The translations under genes were made by a program, and so were the position numbers. A model generated the notes under the pieces. The model was not told where the DNA came from. It saw only the letters and a list, made by a program, of their open reading frames with translations, and did not search any database. Positions 49,101 through 61,942 of a DNA stretch of 64,000 nt are shown piece by piece (the first letter of the stretch is position 1; every line of letters begins with the position of its first letter). Where the stretch lies: positions 434,001 to 498,000 of the forward strand of contig NZ_JADQBZ010000008.1 of NCBI RefSeq assembly GCF_016278365.1, read 5' to 3'. Source of the stretch: Methanolobus sp. (GTDB taxonomy: Archaea; Halobacteriota; Methanosarcinia; Methanosarcinales; Methanosarcinaceae).

Positions 49101-49508
49101 TCAGATTAGCTTCTTTCCGGCTTCAGGTCCGCTTTTACATTCAAATACATCTGTTATCTTCATTTTTATGAGATATTTTGCAGGGAAGCGGTCACTCTTT
49201 GCTTTTACTATCTTACGCATCTCATCATATTCCTCACCACGGTCTATGATCTTTACATCGCCTTTTATCTGGAAGCATCCGTTGATCTCAGGCCCCCATA
49301 CATAGATTGCGCCTTTTGGGTTTGCCCTGAGGTTCTCCATGGTTTTGAGGAAGTAGTTGTCAACAATCCATATTGTCTCAGCATCTTCCTGAAGCATACA
49401 CATCCCTATAGGGATAACATTTGGTACGCCGTCTTTGGAGGCTGTTGCGAATGGGAATATCTTCATCTTTGCGAATTCTTCTTTTATCTCATCTGTTAAC
49501 TTTACCAT
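49101..49508 (-). CDS. Pyridoxamine 5'-phosphate oxidase-fold (FMN-binding) protein
   Basis: 135 residues of the small PPOX-like flavin-binding family (FPFATASKDGVPNVIPIG, ANPKGAIYVWGPE). These bind FMN, F420 or similar and are rarely the true PdxH. ATG 49508 follows GAGGTG at good distance. It sits beside pdxST, with separate transcription likely. Confidence 0.82.
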   Translation of the reverse strand: MVKLTDEIKEEFAKMKIFPFATASKDGVPNVIPIGMCMLQEDAETIWIVDNYFLKTMENLRANPKGAIYVWGPEINGCFQIKGDVKIIDRGEEYDEMRKIVKAKSDRFPAKYLIKMKITDVFECKSGPEAGKKLI

Positions 49509-49651
49509 TGATGTCACCTCTGCATATCAAAATATAAGACTCAGGTAATCTACACATCAATGAAGTTTAAACTTTTTCATCAGTGATGTTCATATAAGAA
49601 AATAGAGAATGATAGAAGATATGGGGAAAAATAAAAGGAAGTGAAAGCCCG

Positions 49652-50245
49652 TCAGAATAATTTATTAAGGAAATACTGATGAACCCTTGTATCAAACGTA
49701 AGTTCAGGATGGAAAGCCAGTGCCAGGATATTTCCCTGTTCTGCAGCAATCACCTTGCCATCCATTTTTGCCAGGACGGTTACATCTTTCCCGCATCCAA
49801 CAATTCCGGGAGCCCTTATGAAAACAGCAGTGTATGGGGAATTAAGGAAAGGAAGCTCAAGCTCGGTCTCAAAAGATTCACGCTGCCTTCCAAAAGCGTT
49901 CCTGTTAACTGTCGTATCCATTATTCCCAGGAGATGCTGATGGGTCTTTTTCACCTGCTCGTCACCTTCCTTTGCAAGCAGTATCAGGCCGGCGCATGTT
50001 CCCATAATAGGTTTTCCAGAGAGATGCAGTTGCCTTATCTCATCTGCGATTCCCTCGCGTATAAGCAGCCGGCCCAAAGTCGTACTCTCTCCCCCGGGAA
50101 GGATGAGTGCATCACACCCTGGAACAATGCCCTTGTGCTTGATAGTCACAATATCGGCAGACTGACCACGCTCCTCCAAAGCCCTGATAAGCGCGTCCAC
50201 ATGTTCGGAAACATCACCCTGAATAGCAATTACACCTATGAGCAT
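49652..50245 (-). CDS. pdxT: Pyridoxal 5'-phosphate synthase glutaminase subunit
   Basis: 197 residues that release ammonia from glutamine for PdxS. Glutaminase motifs are ALILPGGESTTLGRLL, MGTCAGLILLAKE (nucleophilic Cys) and AFHPELTFDTRVHQYF (His/Glu). It follows pdxS by 36 bases. Confidence 0.95.
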   Translation of the reverse strand: MLIGVIAIQGDVSEHVDALIRALEERGQSADIVTIKHKGIVPGCDALILPGGESTTLGRLLIREGIADEIRQLHLSGKPIMGTCAGLILLAKEGDEQVKKTHQHLLGIMDTTVNRNAFGRQRESFETELELPFLNSPYTAVFIRAPGIVGCGKDVTVLAKMDGKVIAAEQGNILALAFHPELTFDTRVHQYFLNKLF

Positions 50246-50281
50246 AATGGCTCCGTTATTAAAAAAGATAGAGGATGGGTA

Positions 50282-51178
50282 TTACCATCCGCGTGTCTGA
50301 AGGACCTGGTCCTGGGGTATAGTGTCGACACTAATACCCTTCATGCCGGCGCCGATGCCCTTTGATATCTTAGCAAGCACTTCAGGATTGTCATAATTGT
50401 TCACTGCCTCGACTATGGCTATTGCCATTTTCTCAGGGATCTCAGCCTTGAATATGCCAGAACCCACAAAAACACCGTCAGCACCCAGACGCATCATGAG
50501 AGCTGCATCTGCAGGTGTTGCAACTCCGCCCGCTGCGAAGTTAACTACCGGGAGACGTTGCATCTGTGCAGTCTCGAGCACAAGTTCGAAGGGAGCTTCA
50601 ATCTCACGGGCAATCCGGACCATCTCTTCTCTGGTCATACCTTTCAGTGCACGGATTTCACCCTGTATCTGTTTCATGTGTTTGACAGCCTCGCTGACAT
50701 CACCGGTTCCGGCTTCACCTTTGGTGCGTATCATGGCTGCGCCTTCATTCATACGGCGGAGAGCCTCACCAAGATTCCTGGCGCCACATACGAAAGGAAC
50801 GGTAAAATCGGTCTTTTCGATGTGATATTTGTGGTCAGCCGGAGTAAGCACTTCGGACTCATCAACCATGTCAACGCCAAGAGCCTGCAGTATCTCAGCC
50901 TCTACGAAGTGGCCGATACGCGCTTTTGCCATTACCGGGATTGTTACGGTGTCTATGATATCTGCAATTATCTGCGGATCTGCCATCCTCGCAACGCCAC
51001 CTGCCTTTCTAATGTCTGCGGGCACTGCCTGCAGAGCCATTACTGCAACTGCCCCTGCTTCCTCTGCAATGCGGGCCTGTTCGGGAGTTGTAACATCCAT
51101 GATAACACCGCCTTTTTGCATCTTTGCAAAGCCGCGCTTGATAAGTTCCGTACCGTGTCTTAATTTCTCAAGTTCCAT
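50282..51178 (-). CDS. pdxS: Pyridoxal 5'-phosphate synthase subunit PdxS
   Basis: 298 residues, a TIM barrel that condenses ribose 5-phosphate, glyceraldehyde 3-phosphate and ammonia to PLP. It shows [35 protein letters not shown] (active-site Lys) and [16 protein letters not shown]. It precedes pdxT, and numerous PLP enzymes occur in the window. Confidence 0.97.
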   Translation of the reverse strand: MELEKLRHGTELIKRGFAKMQKGGVIMDVTTPEQARIAEEAGAVAVMALQAVPADIRKAGGVARMADPQIIADIIDTVTIPVMAKARIGHFVEAEILQALGVDMVDESEVLTPADHKYHIEKTDFTVPFVCGARNLGEALRRMNEGAAMIRTKGEAGTGDVSEAVKHMKQIQGEIRALKGMTREEMVRIAREIEAPFELVLETAQMQRLPVVNFAAGGVATPADAALMMRLGADGVFVGSGIFKAEIPEKMAIAIVEAVNNYDNPEVLAKISKGIGAGMKGISVDTIPQDQVLQTRGW

Positions 51179-51271
51179 AATATCATCCTTCTGAATAATC
51201 CATATAATTTTATTTCAATAGCTATGCGTGTATAGACCATTAAACATGGTCAATACTTAAAAGCATTTACA

Positions 51272-53788
51272 TTACTCACCGTCTGCCCTTATCCTCGCTA
51301 CACCGACCACTTTATCCTTCTGGCGCACATCCATGATCTTAACACCCTGGGTGTTCCTGCCCTGGACGCGTACATCCTTTACAGGTATCCGGATAATAAT
51401 ACCTTCGGAACTTGTGAGCATTATCTCATCACTATCCTTTACGGCTTTAACATTTATGACAGGGCCGTTCCTGAGGCTGGTGACAATAGTGATGACACCC
51501 TGCCCGCCCCTATGCAGTGTACGGTACTCATTGAACTTGGTACGCTTGCCAAAGCCGTTCTCAGTCACTGTAAGAAGGGACGCGCTTTCATCAACAATAT
51601 CCAGACTGACCACATGGTCGCCAGGCTCCAGCCTCATCCCGCGGACACCCCTTGCACTTCTACCCATCGGACGCACATCGTTTTCAGAGAATCTGATGGC
51701 CTTACCATGTCTTGAGACCATGACCATTTCTTTTGAACCATCTGTCAACGCCACATTCACCAGTTCGTCACCTTCATCGAGATTCAGCGCGATAATGCCT
51801 GCCCTGCGCGGATTGCTGAAGTCGGAAAGAGAGCTCTTTTTTACGGTTCCCATGCGGGTAGCCATGAACAGATAGCTGTCTTCTGAGAATTTGCTCACTG
51901 GTATCATTGCAGTAACAGACTCACCTTCCGCCAGTTCCAGAAGGTTCACTATAGCTTTGCCTCTGGACTGCCTGCTACCTTCAGGCATCTCGTACACCTT
52001 CTGCCAGTAGACCCTTCCCCTGGTGGTGAAGAAAAGGAGATAATTATGTGTCGATGCCACAAATATATCGGTGACGAAGTCCTCGTCTTTAGTATCCATG
52101 CCTATAATACCCTTGCCGCCTCTGTGCTGCTGGGAATATGTGTCTACCAGAAGACGCTTGATGTAGCCGCTGTTAGTGATAGTGACAACAACTTCTTCAT
52201 CGGGTATCAGGTCCTCATCTTCCAGTTCCATGACAGAACCTTTGATCTTGGTCCTCCTTTCATCACCGAAGCGTTCCTTCAGATCGGCAAGTTCGGACCG
52301 GATTATACTATATTTCCTCTCATCGCTCCGGATGATTTCTTCCAGTTCTGCTATAAGCCGGAGTAACTCATTATACTCATCCTCTACTTTCTGCCTTTCA
52401 AGCCCTGTCAGCTTCTGCAAACGCATATCAAGGATAGCCTTTGCCTGTATCTCATCCAGGCCGAAATTGCTAATAAGACCTTCACGCGCTGTTTCCACAT
52501 CTTTTGATGATCTGATAAGGGTTATGACCGCATCCAGATGATCCAGAGCTATCTTCAGGCCCCTCAGTATGTGTGCTCTCTCCTCTGCCTTACGAAGCTG
52601 GAAAAGCGTCCGATTCTGGATAATCTCTATGCGGTGTTCGAGGTAAATGCGCAGCATATCCTTAAGGCTCAATTCCTTGGGGACATTGTCTACCAGAGCC
52701 AGGTTTATGATACCGAAAGTAGTCTGCATCTGGGTGTGTTTGTAGAGCTGGTTTAAGACTACATTGGGATTAGTAGTGCGTGTTAATTCGATAACAACCC
52801 TTATACCATCACGGTCAGACTCGTCACGCAGGTCGGAAATGCCGATTATTCTCTTATCCCTGACAAGCTCGGCGATGTTTTCAATAAGCTTGGCCTTGTT
52901 TACCTGATAAGGAAGCTCGGTCACGATTATAGCGTTCTTATCCTTCCTGATTTCCTCTATTTCAGCAACAGCCCTAAGCTGCACCTTACCGCGCCCTGTC
53001 TCATAGGAATCCCTTATTCCCTGAGAACCGAGAATGACGGCACCCGTCGGGAAATCCGGGCCCTTGATAACCTTCATCAGTTCATTGACACTTACATCCG
53101 GGTTATCCATCTGCATCAGTGTAGCATCAATGACCTCAGTCAGGTTATGAGGAGCCATGTTGGTGGCCATACCTACTGCAATACCTGTGGAACCATTGAC
53201 AAGCAGGTTCGGCAGTTTTGCCGGAAGTACAGTCGGCTCCTGAAGTGAACCGTCATAATTGGGACGGGTGGATACTGTGTCTTTATCGATATCTATAAGC
53301 ATCTCATCCGCGATCTTGTCCATGCGTGCCTCAGTGTAACGCATGGCTGCTGCAGAATCGCCGTCAATGGAACCGAAGTTACCCTGTCCGTCAATCAGGG
53401 GGTAACGGAGGGAGAACTCCTGTACCATCCTTACAAGGGAATCGTAAACTGCGACATCTCCATGAGGATGGTACTTACCGAGCACGTCTCCCACTACACG
53501 GGCACATTTCTTATAGGGTTTATCAGAAGTTATACCGGCTTCCTTCATTGCATACAGGATTCTGCGGTGTACAGGTTTGAGACCATCCCTTGCATCGGGC
53601 AGCGCACGTCCTACTATGACACTCATTGCATAGTCTATGTATGAATTCCTCATCTCATCTTCAATAAGGATAGGAACGATCTTTTCGCCGGCATCTGTAG
53701 GCTGGATCTCAAGAGACATCCCGTCCGCGGGAACCGGAGCGGAAGTCTCATCTTTCTGGTTATTATCGTTATCTGTATTATCTGCCAT
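51272..53788 (-). CDS. gyrA: DNA gyrase subunit A
   Basis: 838 residues, full length. The catalytic region has [45 protein letters not shown] and the tyrosine in [10 protein letters not shown]. The C-terminal beta-pinwheel has a GyrA-box-like [12 protein letters not shown]. This supports true gyrase (negative supercoiling) rather than topo IV. Its start is 10 bases behind gyrB. Methanosarcinales gyrase is of bacterial origin. Confidence 0.96.
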   Translation of the reverse strand: MADNTDNDNNQKDETSAPVPADGMSLEIQPTDAGEKIVPILIEDEMRNSYIDYAMSVIVGRALPDARDGLKPVHRRILYAMKEAGITSDKPYKKCARVVGDVLGKYHPHGDVAVYDSLVRMVQEFSLRYPLIDGQGNFGSIDGDSAAAMRYTEARMDKIADEMLIDIDKDTVSTRPNYDGSLQEPTVLPAKLPNLLVNGSTGIAVGMATNMAPHNLTEVIDATLMQMDNPDVSVNELMKVIKGPDFPTGAVILGSQGIRDSYETGRGKVQLRAVAEIEEIRKDKNAIIVTELPYQVNKAKLIENIAELVRDKRIIGISDLRDESDRDGIRVVIELTRTTNPNVVLNQLYKHTQMQTTFGIINLALVDNVPKELSLKDMLRIYLEHRIEIIQNRTLFQLRKAEERAHILRGLKIALDHLDAVITLIRSSKDVETAREGLISNFGLDEIQAKAILDMRLQKLTGLERQKVEDEYNELLRLIAELEEIIRSDERKYSIIRSELADLKERFGDERRTKIKGSVMELEDEDLIPDEEVVVTITNSGYIKRLLVDTYSQQHRGGKGIIGMDTKDEDFVTDIFVASTHNYLLFFTTRGRVYWQKVYEMPEGSRQSRGKAIVNLLELAEGESVTAMIPVSKFSEDSYLFMATRMGTVKKSSLSDFSNPRRAGIIALNLDEGDELVNVALTDGSKEMVMVSRHGKAIRFSENDVRPMGRSARGVRGMRLEPGDHVVSLDIVDESASLLTVTENGFGKRTKFNEYRTLHRGGQGVITIVTSLRNGPVINVKAVKDSDEIMLTSSEGIIIRIPVKDVRVQGRNTQGVKIMDVRQKDKVVGVARIRADGE

Positions 53789-53798
53789 CTATCTCACC

Positions 53799-56012
<2,214 letters not shown>

Positions 56013-56993
56013 TCAGAATAGTTCCACTCTCCCCCCTATACCTTTTTCCAGCGCCTTGTGATAGACCATGTTTGCTGTCACAAGATCCTGTACTGCAAGA
56101 CCTGTGGAATCGAATATGGTGATCTCTTCGTCATTTTCCCTCCCAGGCCTGACACCTGCAATGACCTCCCCCAGCTCAGCATAGATATCAGCTTCCGAGA
56201 AAACGCCCGAAGAGATGGACACATTGACCTCACCTGAGTGGGACGCCTGAACTATATCGTCAACGACCACCTTTGCCTTTTTAAGCAAGGAGGATTCAAG
56301 CTCCTGTTTTCCAGCGGCATCGGCACCAATAGCATTAATGTGCGTACCTTCGCGGATCCATTCGGACTTCACAAGGGGACTCCTGACAGGAGTTGTCGTT
56401 ACAAGGATATCGCATTTGCAAACTTCCTTTATGCTTCCAGTACGGACAAAATCACAATTCACAACCGGAGCCATCTCCTTCTCGAAAGAGGCACAATTGT
56501 CGGGGTTCCTGCAGGTAATCCTGACCTGCTCTATATCCATGGACTGCGAGAGCGCAAGCAATTGGGTACGTGCCTGGTCCCCGGTACCCACCATACCCAC
56601 TATATTCGAATCGGGTCGCGCAAGATATTTTGCAGCAATACCTCCGGCGGCACCTGTACGCATATCGGTCAGGTAAGTACCATCCATGATAGCAAGAGGT
56701 GCGCCGGTTTCTGTGGAATTGAGCACAACGATCGCCATTACACTGGGAAGACCTTTCTCTCTGTTATCAGGATGCACGTTCACAACCTTGACACCAGCGA
56801 TGTCCTGTTCCTCCATGAAAGATGGCATAGTGCGCAGGTCGCCATTGTGTCTTTTGAAATAAAGATAGGATTTTGGAGGCATCTGCACCTTCCTGAGACC
56901 ATGCTCCCTGAATCCGGATTCTACAGCAAGCATTGCTGATGCCATATCAAGCACGCCTTTAACATCAGACTGGTTAAGCCATAATAGATCCAT
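56013..56993 (-). CDS. Ornithine cyclodeaminase/alanine dehydrogenase family protein
   Basis: 326 residues of the mu-crystallin/OCD family. It has PKSYLYFKRHNGDLRTMPSF, GMVGTGDQARTQLLAL (Rossmann NAD motif) and INAIGADAAGKQELES. In archaea (Archaeoglobus AF1665) members act as alanine dehydrogenase, but others make proline or Delta1-pyrroline compounds. ATG 56993 follows AAGGAGTG. Confidence 0.85.
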   Translation of the reverse strand: MDLLWLNQSDVKGVLDMASAMLAVESGFREHGLRKVQMPPKSYLYFKRHNGDLRTMPSFMEEQDIAGVKVVNVHPDNREKGLPSVMAIVVLNSTETGAPLAIMDGTYLTDMRTGAAGGIAAKYLARPDSNIVGMVGTGDQARTQLLALSQSMDIEQVRITCRNPDNCASFEKEMAPVVNCDFVRTGSIKEVCKCDILVTTTPVRSPLVKSEWIREGTHINAIGADAAGKQELESSLLKKAKVVVDDIVQASHSGEVNVSISSGVFSEADIYAELGEVIAGVRPGRENDEEITIFDSTGLAVQDLVTANMVYHKALEKGIGGRVELF

Positions 56994-57171
56994 GCACACA
57001 CTCCTTTAAACGTATTGCAGGAGCTTGAACGCTAACTTATAAGATAATTGTGCCTGCTGACATACATCAGCAAGGCCGAAAAGACACCAGGAAAGACAGC
57101 TTTACAGCAGCGACTCTGATACTCATCCGAACAGATAAATAGTAAAAATATATATTATGTATGGGGTTAAC

Positions 57172-57831
57172 ATGAATATACTGTATGTATTCGCACATCC
57201 GGAACCGAAATCTTTTAACTCGGCCATGAAAGAAGCAGCCTTGAAAACACTTAATGAGCAGGGACACAAGGTAAAGCTCTCAGACCTGTTCGCCATGGGA
57301 TTCAAGTCTGTGTTGGACAAGCATGATTTCCTGCAGCCTAAAATGACAGATGTCTTCAATCCGTTTCTGGAACAGATGAATGCAAGTAAGAATGGCACAT
57401 TTTCCCGGGACATCATGGACGAGATGGAAAAGGTCAGATGGGCTGACATGCTGGTATTTCACTTCCCCATATATTTCACAAATATGCCAGCAATGATGAA
57501 AGGATGGATAGACAGAGTATTCGCCGCAGGTTTTGCTTTTAACCCGGCAACCCAGAGTGCATACGAAACTGGCCTGCTCAAAGGAAAGAGAGCCATGCTT
57601 GTCATGACAGCAGGTGCCGAAGAATCACTGTATTCAAAAGGAGGCATGCATGGAGATATACATGAACTTCTCAGGTACATAACCCACTGTACACTTGAAT
57701 ACACGGGCCTTGAAGTATTGCCATCTCACGTAGTTTTTGGCGCGGGGAAGATGTCAGAAGAAAGAGGGAATGCTGAAATACGTTCATACCTAGACAGGCT
57801 CAGATCAGTATTGCCGCCTGCCAGAGACTGA
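57172..57831 (+). CDS. Flavodoxin-fold NAD(P)H oxidoreductase (NQO1/MdaB family)
   Basis: 219 residues: MNILYVFAHPEPKSFN and the FHFPIYFTNMPAMMKGWIDRVF segment place it in the NAD(P)H quinone reductase/flavin reductase family. Binds FMN or FAD. The start at 57172 follows GGGGTT; an ATG at 57157 is in frame. The electron acceptor is unknown. Confidence 0.85.
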   Translation: MNILYVFAHPEPKSFNSAMKEAALKTLNEQGHKVKLSDLFAMGFKSVLDKHDFLQPKMTDVFNPFLEQMNASKNGTFSRDIMDEMEKVRWADMLVFHFPIYFTNMPAMMKGWIDRVFAAGFAFNPATQSAYETGLLKGKRAMLVMTAGAEESLYSKGGMHGDIHELLRYITHCTLEYTGLEVLPSHVVFGAGKMSEERGNAEIRSYLDRLRSVLPPARD

Positions 57832-57959
57832 GCCGACAGGGAGCATGTTCATAAGAGCGGCATCCTAAGTCACATAATACTTCCACTTTATTCGCAGTTT
57901 AAGCAAGTGATTTATACGCTGGGTCAGTAGTATTATTACAGAAGATAAGAGGGAGTTAT

Positions 57960-58445
57960 ATGAAGGATAATGGAAACATTATGATGGGACTCATGGTCTT
58001 GATAGTGATAGTGATAGTTGCTGTCACCACACTTTCCTTGGGATGTGCGGAAAATGAGAACATCACCGGAGACGTGAATGGCACTGGCGACGGCATAGGT
58101 GATGATACGGAGTACTTGTATAGAACTGCTGTAGTTGAGGAAGTTGAAGTCAGGACACTTGAATCATTCCCGGTCCAGGTGCATGCAACTGCCAGGGGAT
58201 ACCTTCCTGATGGTTGCACCGTTATAAATTCAAACGCCACCACTGTACAAAGAGAAGGAAATACTTTTAATGTATATCTGGAAACAGTAAGACCGAGAGA
58301 GGCAGTGTGTACAGAGGCACTTGTACTGTTTGAGCAGAACATCCCCCTGGATGTGTACGGGCTTGAGAGGGGCACCTACACTGTAAATGTGAACGGAATT
58401 GAGGAGACTTTTGAACTGACAACTGATAATGTGCTGCCGGAATAA
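57960..58445 (+). CDS. Predicted lipoprotein
   Basis: 161 residues with a basic start, a valine/isoleucine-rich hydrophobic core and a lipobox ending LSLGC near residue 29. An Asn/Asp/Gly-rich linker follows. The mature domain has beta-strand character and two cysteines, which may form a disulfide outside the cell. GAGGGAG precedes the ATG. No family recognised. Confidence 0.75.
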   Translation: MKDNGNIMMGLMVLIVIVIVAVTTLSLGCAENENITGDVNGTGDGIGDDTEYLYRTAVVEEVEVRTLESFPVQVHATARGYLPDGCTVINSNATTVQREGNTFNVYLETVRPREAVCTEALVLFEQNIPLDVYGLERGTYTVNVNGIEETFELTTDNVLPE

Positions 58446-58499
58446 GCAGCCCATGTCTTAGACATTCTTCGACATCAGCCCGGTTTCAGCATATTTTCA

Positions 58500-58874
58500 T
58501 CATAATGCCTGCTTGTTGACATAGTATTCGATTTTGCCCCAGAAGCTCTTAATATCGATTGGCTTGGAGATGTAATCAGTACATCCGGCTTCTATAAATC
58601 GCTCATGATCACCACGCATGGAGTGGGCTGTTAAAGCTATTATCGGAACATCTTTTGTACCCTCGTCTATTCTAAGAAGAGAAAGAAGCTCAAGTCCATC
58701 CATTTTGGGCAACTGCATATCAAGCAGGATAAGGCTGAATTTTTCATATTTGATCTTCTCGAGTGCGACAAACCCATCTTCAGCCTGTGTCACGCTGTGT
58801 CCGCAAGCTACCAGCAAGTCAACTGTTAACTCCATATTTACGGGATTATCTTCAACTACTAGTATCTGCGCCAT
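58500..58874 (-). CDS. Single-domain response regulator (CheY-like receiver)
   Basis: 124 residues. Acidic pair ILVVEDNPVN, phospho-acceptor Asp in ILLDMQLPKMDG, Thr in ALTAHSM, Lys in YISKPID. No output domain. ATG 58874 follows GAGGG. No histidine kinase lies nearby, so its partner must be elsewhere; methanosarcinal genomes have many. Confidence 0.92.
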   Translation of the reverse strand: MAQILVVEDNPVNMELTVDLLVACGHSVTQAEDGFVALEKIKYEKFSLILLDMQLPKMDGLELLSLLRIDEGTKDVPIIALTAHSMRGDHERFIEAGCTDYISKPIDIKSFWGKIEYYVNKQAL

Positions 58875-59047
58875 TTTTTCCCTCATCATCTTTGCCTACA
58901 GGCAGGTGAATAAGCCATAAATGAAATATCGTGATGAATAAGTTAGATAATATAATAATATATACTTATCTATTGCTTTTTCTACAAATAATATGCTTAT
59001 TTAGAATAACGGCATCATAGAATTATTAGAAAGATCGCAGGTACCCC

Positions 59048-60259
59048 ATGGAAAATAATAACAGCATCATGGAAAAAGATATATCGTGTATCGTAAAGCA
59101 AATACATGCATCCCCTTATATGATAGTGCTTTCCATTACAGGAGGTGGGACCGGGGCTATTGGGGAGATGCTCAGGCATGGTAACGGTTCAGCTACTTTG
59201 ATAGAAGCCATCGTACCCTATCATGAGAATGCTCTTCGGGACTTTACCGGGAGGGAGCCTGAGAGATGCTGCTCAGAGGAAACTGCACGCGAGATGGCGA
59301 TGGCTTCTTTTAAAAGAGCACTGGAAATAGCGAATCCCGAAAATGGATTCAGACCCGACTACCTTGTCGGTATCGGAGTTACCTGTAAACTGACTAAAGA
59401 GGATGAACGTGAGGCAAGGGAACATACGATCCATATTGCTTCACAATCCATATCAGGAACAAATACAACAAGCCTGACCCTATTACAGGACAGAAGCCGG
59501 GAAGAGGAAGAAGAACTTGCCTCCACTCTTCTGATACATACCATAGCACGGCTTTGCGGGGCAGGACAGATCTGTGTGGATGAATACATTTCAATGACCG
59601 AACAGCAGGTTCTGCAGAAGAAGGAGGCCACTGTCAGCCATGATATTGGAGAACTACTTTTAAGCATCCTTCTGAGAAAGGACAGCTACGGCAAAAAGTG
59701 CATACCAATTATTCACAGTAAAAAGACTGTACCTGCTGCCTCCAGAATAATCTTTTCAGGCTCATTTAATCCCTGCCATAAAAACCATGCAGCTATGGCA
59801 AAGATAGCTTATGAAAGATATGGATCACCGGTGACTTTTGAGATAGCACTTGCGAACGTGGACAAGCCTCCAACTGACTTCATCTCACTGGAAAGCAGGA
59901 TCAACTCCTTGAAGACATATGCAAATGAAGAATTCTTCGGAAATATCTGCCTGACAAATGCCCCACTCTTTGCAGACAAAGCCCTGTTGTTCCCAGACTC
60001 CCGGTTTCTGGTCGGTTATGACACTATGAACCGCATTTTCAATGAAAAGTATTACCGTGAAGGAGAAAACAGATTAACTCTGATAGAACATTTCAAAAGG
60101 TATAATATAAGTTTCCTCGTATTCCACAGGCAGGATGTGGAACTCGGAGAACTTGAGATAGACAAAGATATTCTGGAGATATGCAAGATCATGCCGCATG
60201 ACACATATATGGACGACGGCACATCATCAACACGGCTTAGGAAAACATGTGCCAAGTGA
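59048..60259 (+). CDS. CinA C-terminal-like / nucleotidyltransferase fusion protein
   Basis: 403 residues. Residues 8-205 resemble the CinA C-terminal domain (NMN deamidase family; SITGGGTGAIGEML, YLVGIGVTCKL). Residues 228-400 form an NMN adenylyltransferase-like domain with IIFSGSFNPCHKNHAAMAKIA (HxGH-like, here HKNH) and a final SSTRLR, close to the ISSTxxR motif. The pairing suggests pyridine nucleotide salvage. Similar two-domain proteins exist in plants and some bacteria. It begins at ATG 59048 behind AGGTACC. Confidence 0.78.
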   Translation: MENNNSIMEKDISCIVKQIHASPYMIVLSITGGGTGAIGEMLRHGNGSATLIEAIVPYHENALRDFTGREPERCCSEETAREMAMASFKRALEIANPENGFRPDYLVGIGVTCKLTKEDEREAREHTIHIASQSISGTNTTSLTLLQDRSREEEEELASTLLIHTIARLCGAGQICVDEYISMTEQQVLQKKEATVSHDIGELLLSILLRKDSYGKKCIPIIHSKKTVPAASRIIFSGSFNPCHKNHAAMAKIAYERYGSPVTFEIALANVDKPPTDFISLESRINSLKTYANEEFFGNICLTNAPLFADKALLFPDSRFLVGYDTMNRIFNEKYYREGENRLTLIEHFKRYNISFLVFHRQDVELGELEIDKDILEICKIMPHDTYMDDGTSSTRLRKTCAK

Positions 60260-60264
60260 TCTTT

Positions 60265-60678
60265 TCAAACATATCTGACGCCACAGACCTTGTAAAAAGA
60301 AGGATAACCTCTTGACTCATAAGTTTGCATAATATCCATGTCCACCGCTTTTCCTAGTTTATGGAGTACCTTTTGAGCTTCAAGGACTTTTTTGAGTCCC
60401 ATTTGTTCCCAGCTCTCGCAGCAAACATCTTCAAGAGTACTTTTTAGCAGGCAGAACTCGTCAGGAGAAAGGCAGGCATCAAAGCTTACACAGTAAGGAC
60501 TGTCTTTATAAACATCCCTTGCCCGGAAAATCATGCCCTCAAGCATTCCGGCGTTCATCTCACATATGAACTGGTGACGTGAAGGGACCACATCCTCTTT
60601 GTGGTAATGCACTTCGGCAAGGAACAGAAACCTTTCACATTCATGGATCCATTCCCTTAAACTATATAGAGTATTCAT
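60265..60678 (-). CDS. Hypothetical protein
   Basis: 137 residues from the ATG at 60678. Rich in Cys, His and aromatic residues (HECERFLFLAEVHYHKEDVVPSR, then CVSFDACL, CLLKS and VCCES). No family recognised. A TATA (ttttatatt) at about 60708-60716 puts the start site near 60685, which supports this ATG over the TTG at 60726. It ends 5 bases from the fusion gene's stop. Confidence 0.6.
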   Translation of the reverse strand: MNTLYSLREWIHECERFLFLAEVHYHKEDVVPSRHQFICEMNAGMLEGMIFRARDVYKDSPYCVSFDACLSPDEFCLLKSTLEDVCCESWEQMGLKKVLEAQKVLHKLGKAVDMDIMQTYESRGYPSFYKVCGVRYV

Positions 60679-61012
60679 GCCTTGACCGAGAGAATATAGA
60701 GCTTTCAAATATAAAAGTCTAATCAATACAAAACATCAGCATATATTCGCATACTATTATGCACTTGTAAGAAGAAGCATACATGTATTCACCTGTTAAT
60801 CATACACGTAAGATGCGTATTAAATCAACAATCGTAAATATTATACCAGCCTCTTGAAGTCGAAACCAAGCAACTAAGAAAGTAAATTAATAGAGGGCAC
60901 AAGTACACCAAGAAAATACATAAAACAATATATATAGTATATAATAGATTAATTATTAGACATGTTTGCAGAGATAGAAAATATCAAACCATTAAATGTC
61001 ACAATTGCTGCT
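60679..61012. other. AT-rich intergenic region
   Basis: 334 bases of very AT-rich sequence (atatatatagtatataatagattaattattag at 60930-60960). It holds the promoter of the minus-strand hypothetical gene and perhaps the end of the next gene. I see no RNA gene or frame. Confidence 0.5.
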
Positions 61013-61525
61013 TTATAGGACTCTGGTATCACACGACATCGCTGCTGCAAGTCCTTCTGGCTGCTGTGAGCCAATCATCAGTTTACTGCCATCCTTGAAT
61101 TCCAGCATCACACCCCGGTCACCGCTAACATTGTAAGCCGTCCCTTTCAAGCCATAGCGGATGCCCCAACCACCATAATCTCTTATAGGCCTGTATTTTT
61201 GCACATGGCAGGACCGTATGCTGTCAAATGGAAAACTGCGGTATGACCTGTGCAGTGGATAGAAGCGCACAAATAAGCCATCTCTGCGAACTTCGGTCAC
61301 CAGACGCAGGGAAGCCATAAAAATTGGGAACAGTATACCAAAAATAACCCATATCAATACTATCCCGCTATCGGATGCCGGGTTGGTACCAAAAGTCCTT
61401 TTGAAAATCAATTGTTCTATGGCAGCATACCAGGATATTGATGCAGGTAATAGAACAAGCACCCAGAGCCATAGCTGATTGAATTTCTGTTCTTCCCTGA
61501 AAAGAATATTGTCGCTTGAACTCAT
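61013..61525 (-). CDS. Two-helix membrane protein with PH-like domain (DUF6141-like)
   Basis: 170 residues: two hydrophobic helices (LWLWVLVLLPASISW and IVLIWVIFGILFPIFM), then a PH-like region with RDGLFVRFYPLHRSYRSFP and the YGGWGIRYGLKGTAYN block. A TATA at 61548-61555 lies 25 bases ahead of the ATG at 61525, which suggests a leaderless message. The ORF could begin earlier. Role unknown. Confidence 0.68.
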   Translation of the reverse strand: MSSSDNILFREEQKFNQLWLWVLVLLPASISWYAAIEQLIFKRTFGTNPASDSGIVLIWVIFGILFPIFMASLRLVTEVRRDGLFVRFYPLHRSYRSFPFDSIRSCHVQKYRPIRDYGGWGIRYGLKGTAYNVSGDRGVMLEFKDGSKLMIGSQQPEGLAAAMSCDTRVL

Positions 61526-61636
61526 GATAATTGCCATAGAGGTTGCAATATATAGTCCTTCCGTTCTTTCATAAATTTCATTAAAAAGCCCGAATGATGA
61601 TTTTATAAGTGAAACCAGATATGAGTTATTGATAAC

Positions 61637-61942
61637 ATGTACATTGAGATTCACACAACAGTAAAAGACATGGAAGAAGCAAGGAAAATAGCTGACACGC
61701 TTGTTGAAAGAAAGCTTGCTGCATGTGTCAATATGTACCCTGTGACTTCTGTTTACAGATGGGAAGGAAAGATAGAGGAAGAGGGAGAGATAGCACTTTC
61801 CATAAAGAGTATTACCGAAAAATTTGAAGATATAAGTAGAACTATCCGAACATTACACAGTTATGACCTTCCGGCCATCACTATGCAGGAGATCAAAGGA
61901 GACAGGAACTACCTCAAGTGGATAAATGATTCCACTAGCTAA
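61637..61942 (+). CDS. cutA: CutA-like protein
   Basis: 101 residues, the usual length for CutA. Trimer-forming core: TLVERKLAACVNMYPVTSVYRWEGKIEEEGE, then IKSITEKF and HSYDLPAITM. The function (divalent cation tolerance or signal transduction) is not settled. Its promoter (ttttataag about 61594) is divergent to the neighbouring membrane protein gene. Confidence 0.94.
   Translation: MYIEIHTTVKDMEEARKIADTLVERKLAACVNMYPVTSVYRWEGKIEEEGEIALSIKSITEKFEDISRTIRTLHSYDLPAITMQEIKGDRNYLKWINDSTS

Noticed and set aside
49567-49749. Minus-strand 60-codon frame downstream of pdxT
   Set aside because: It overlaps the end of pdxT in another frame, in AT-rich sequence without a ribosome-binding site.
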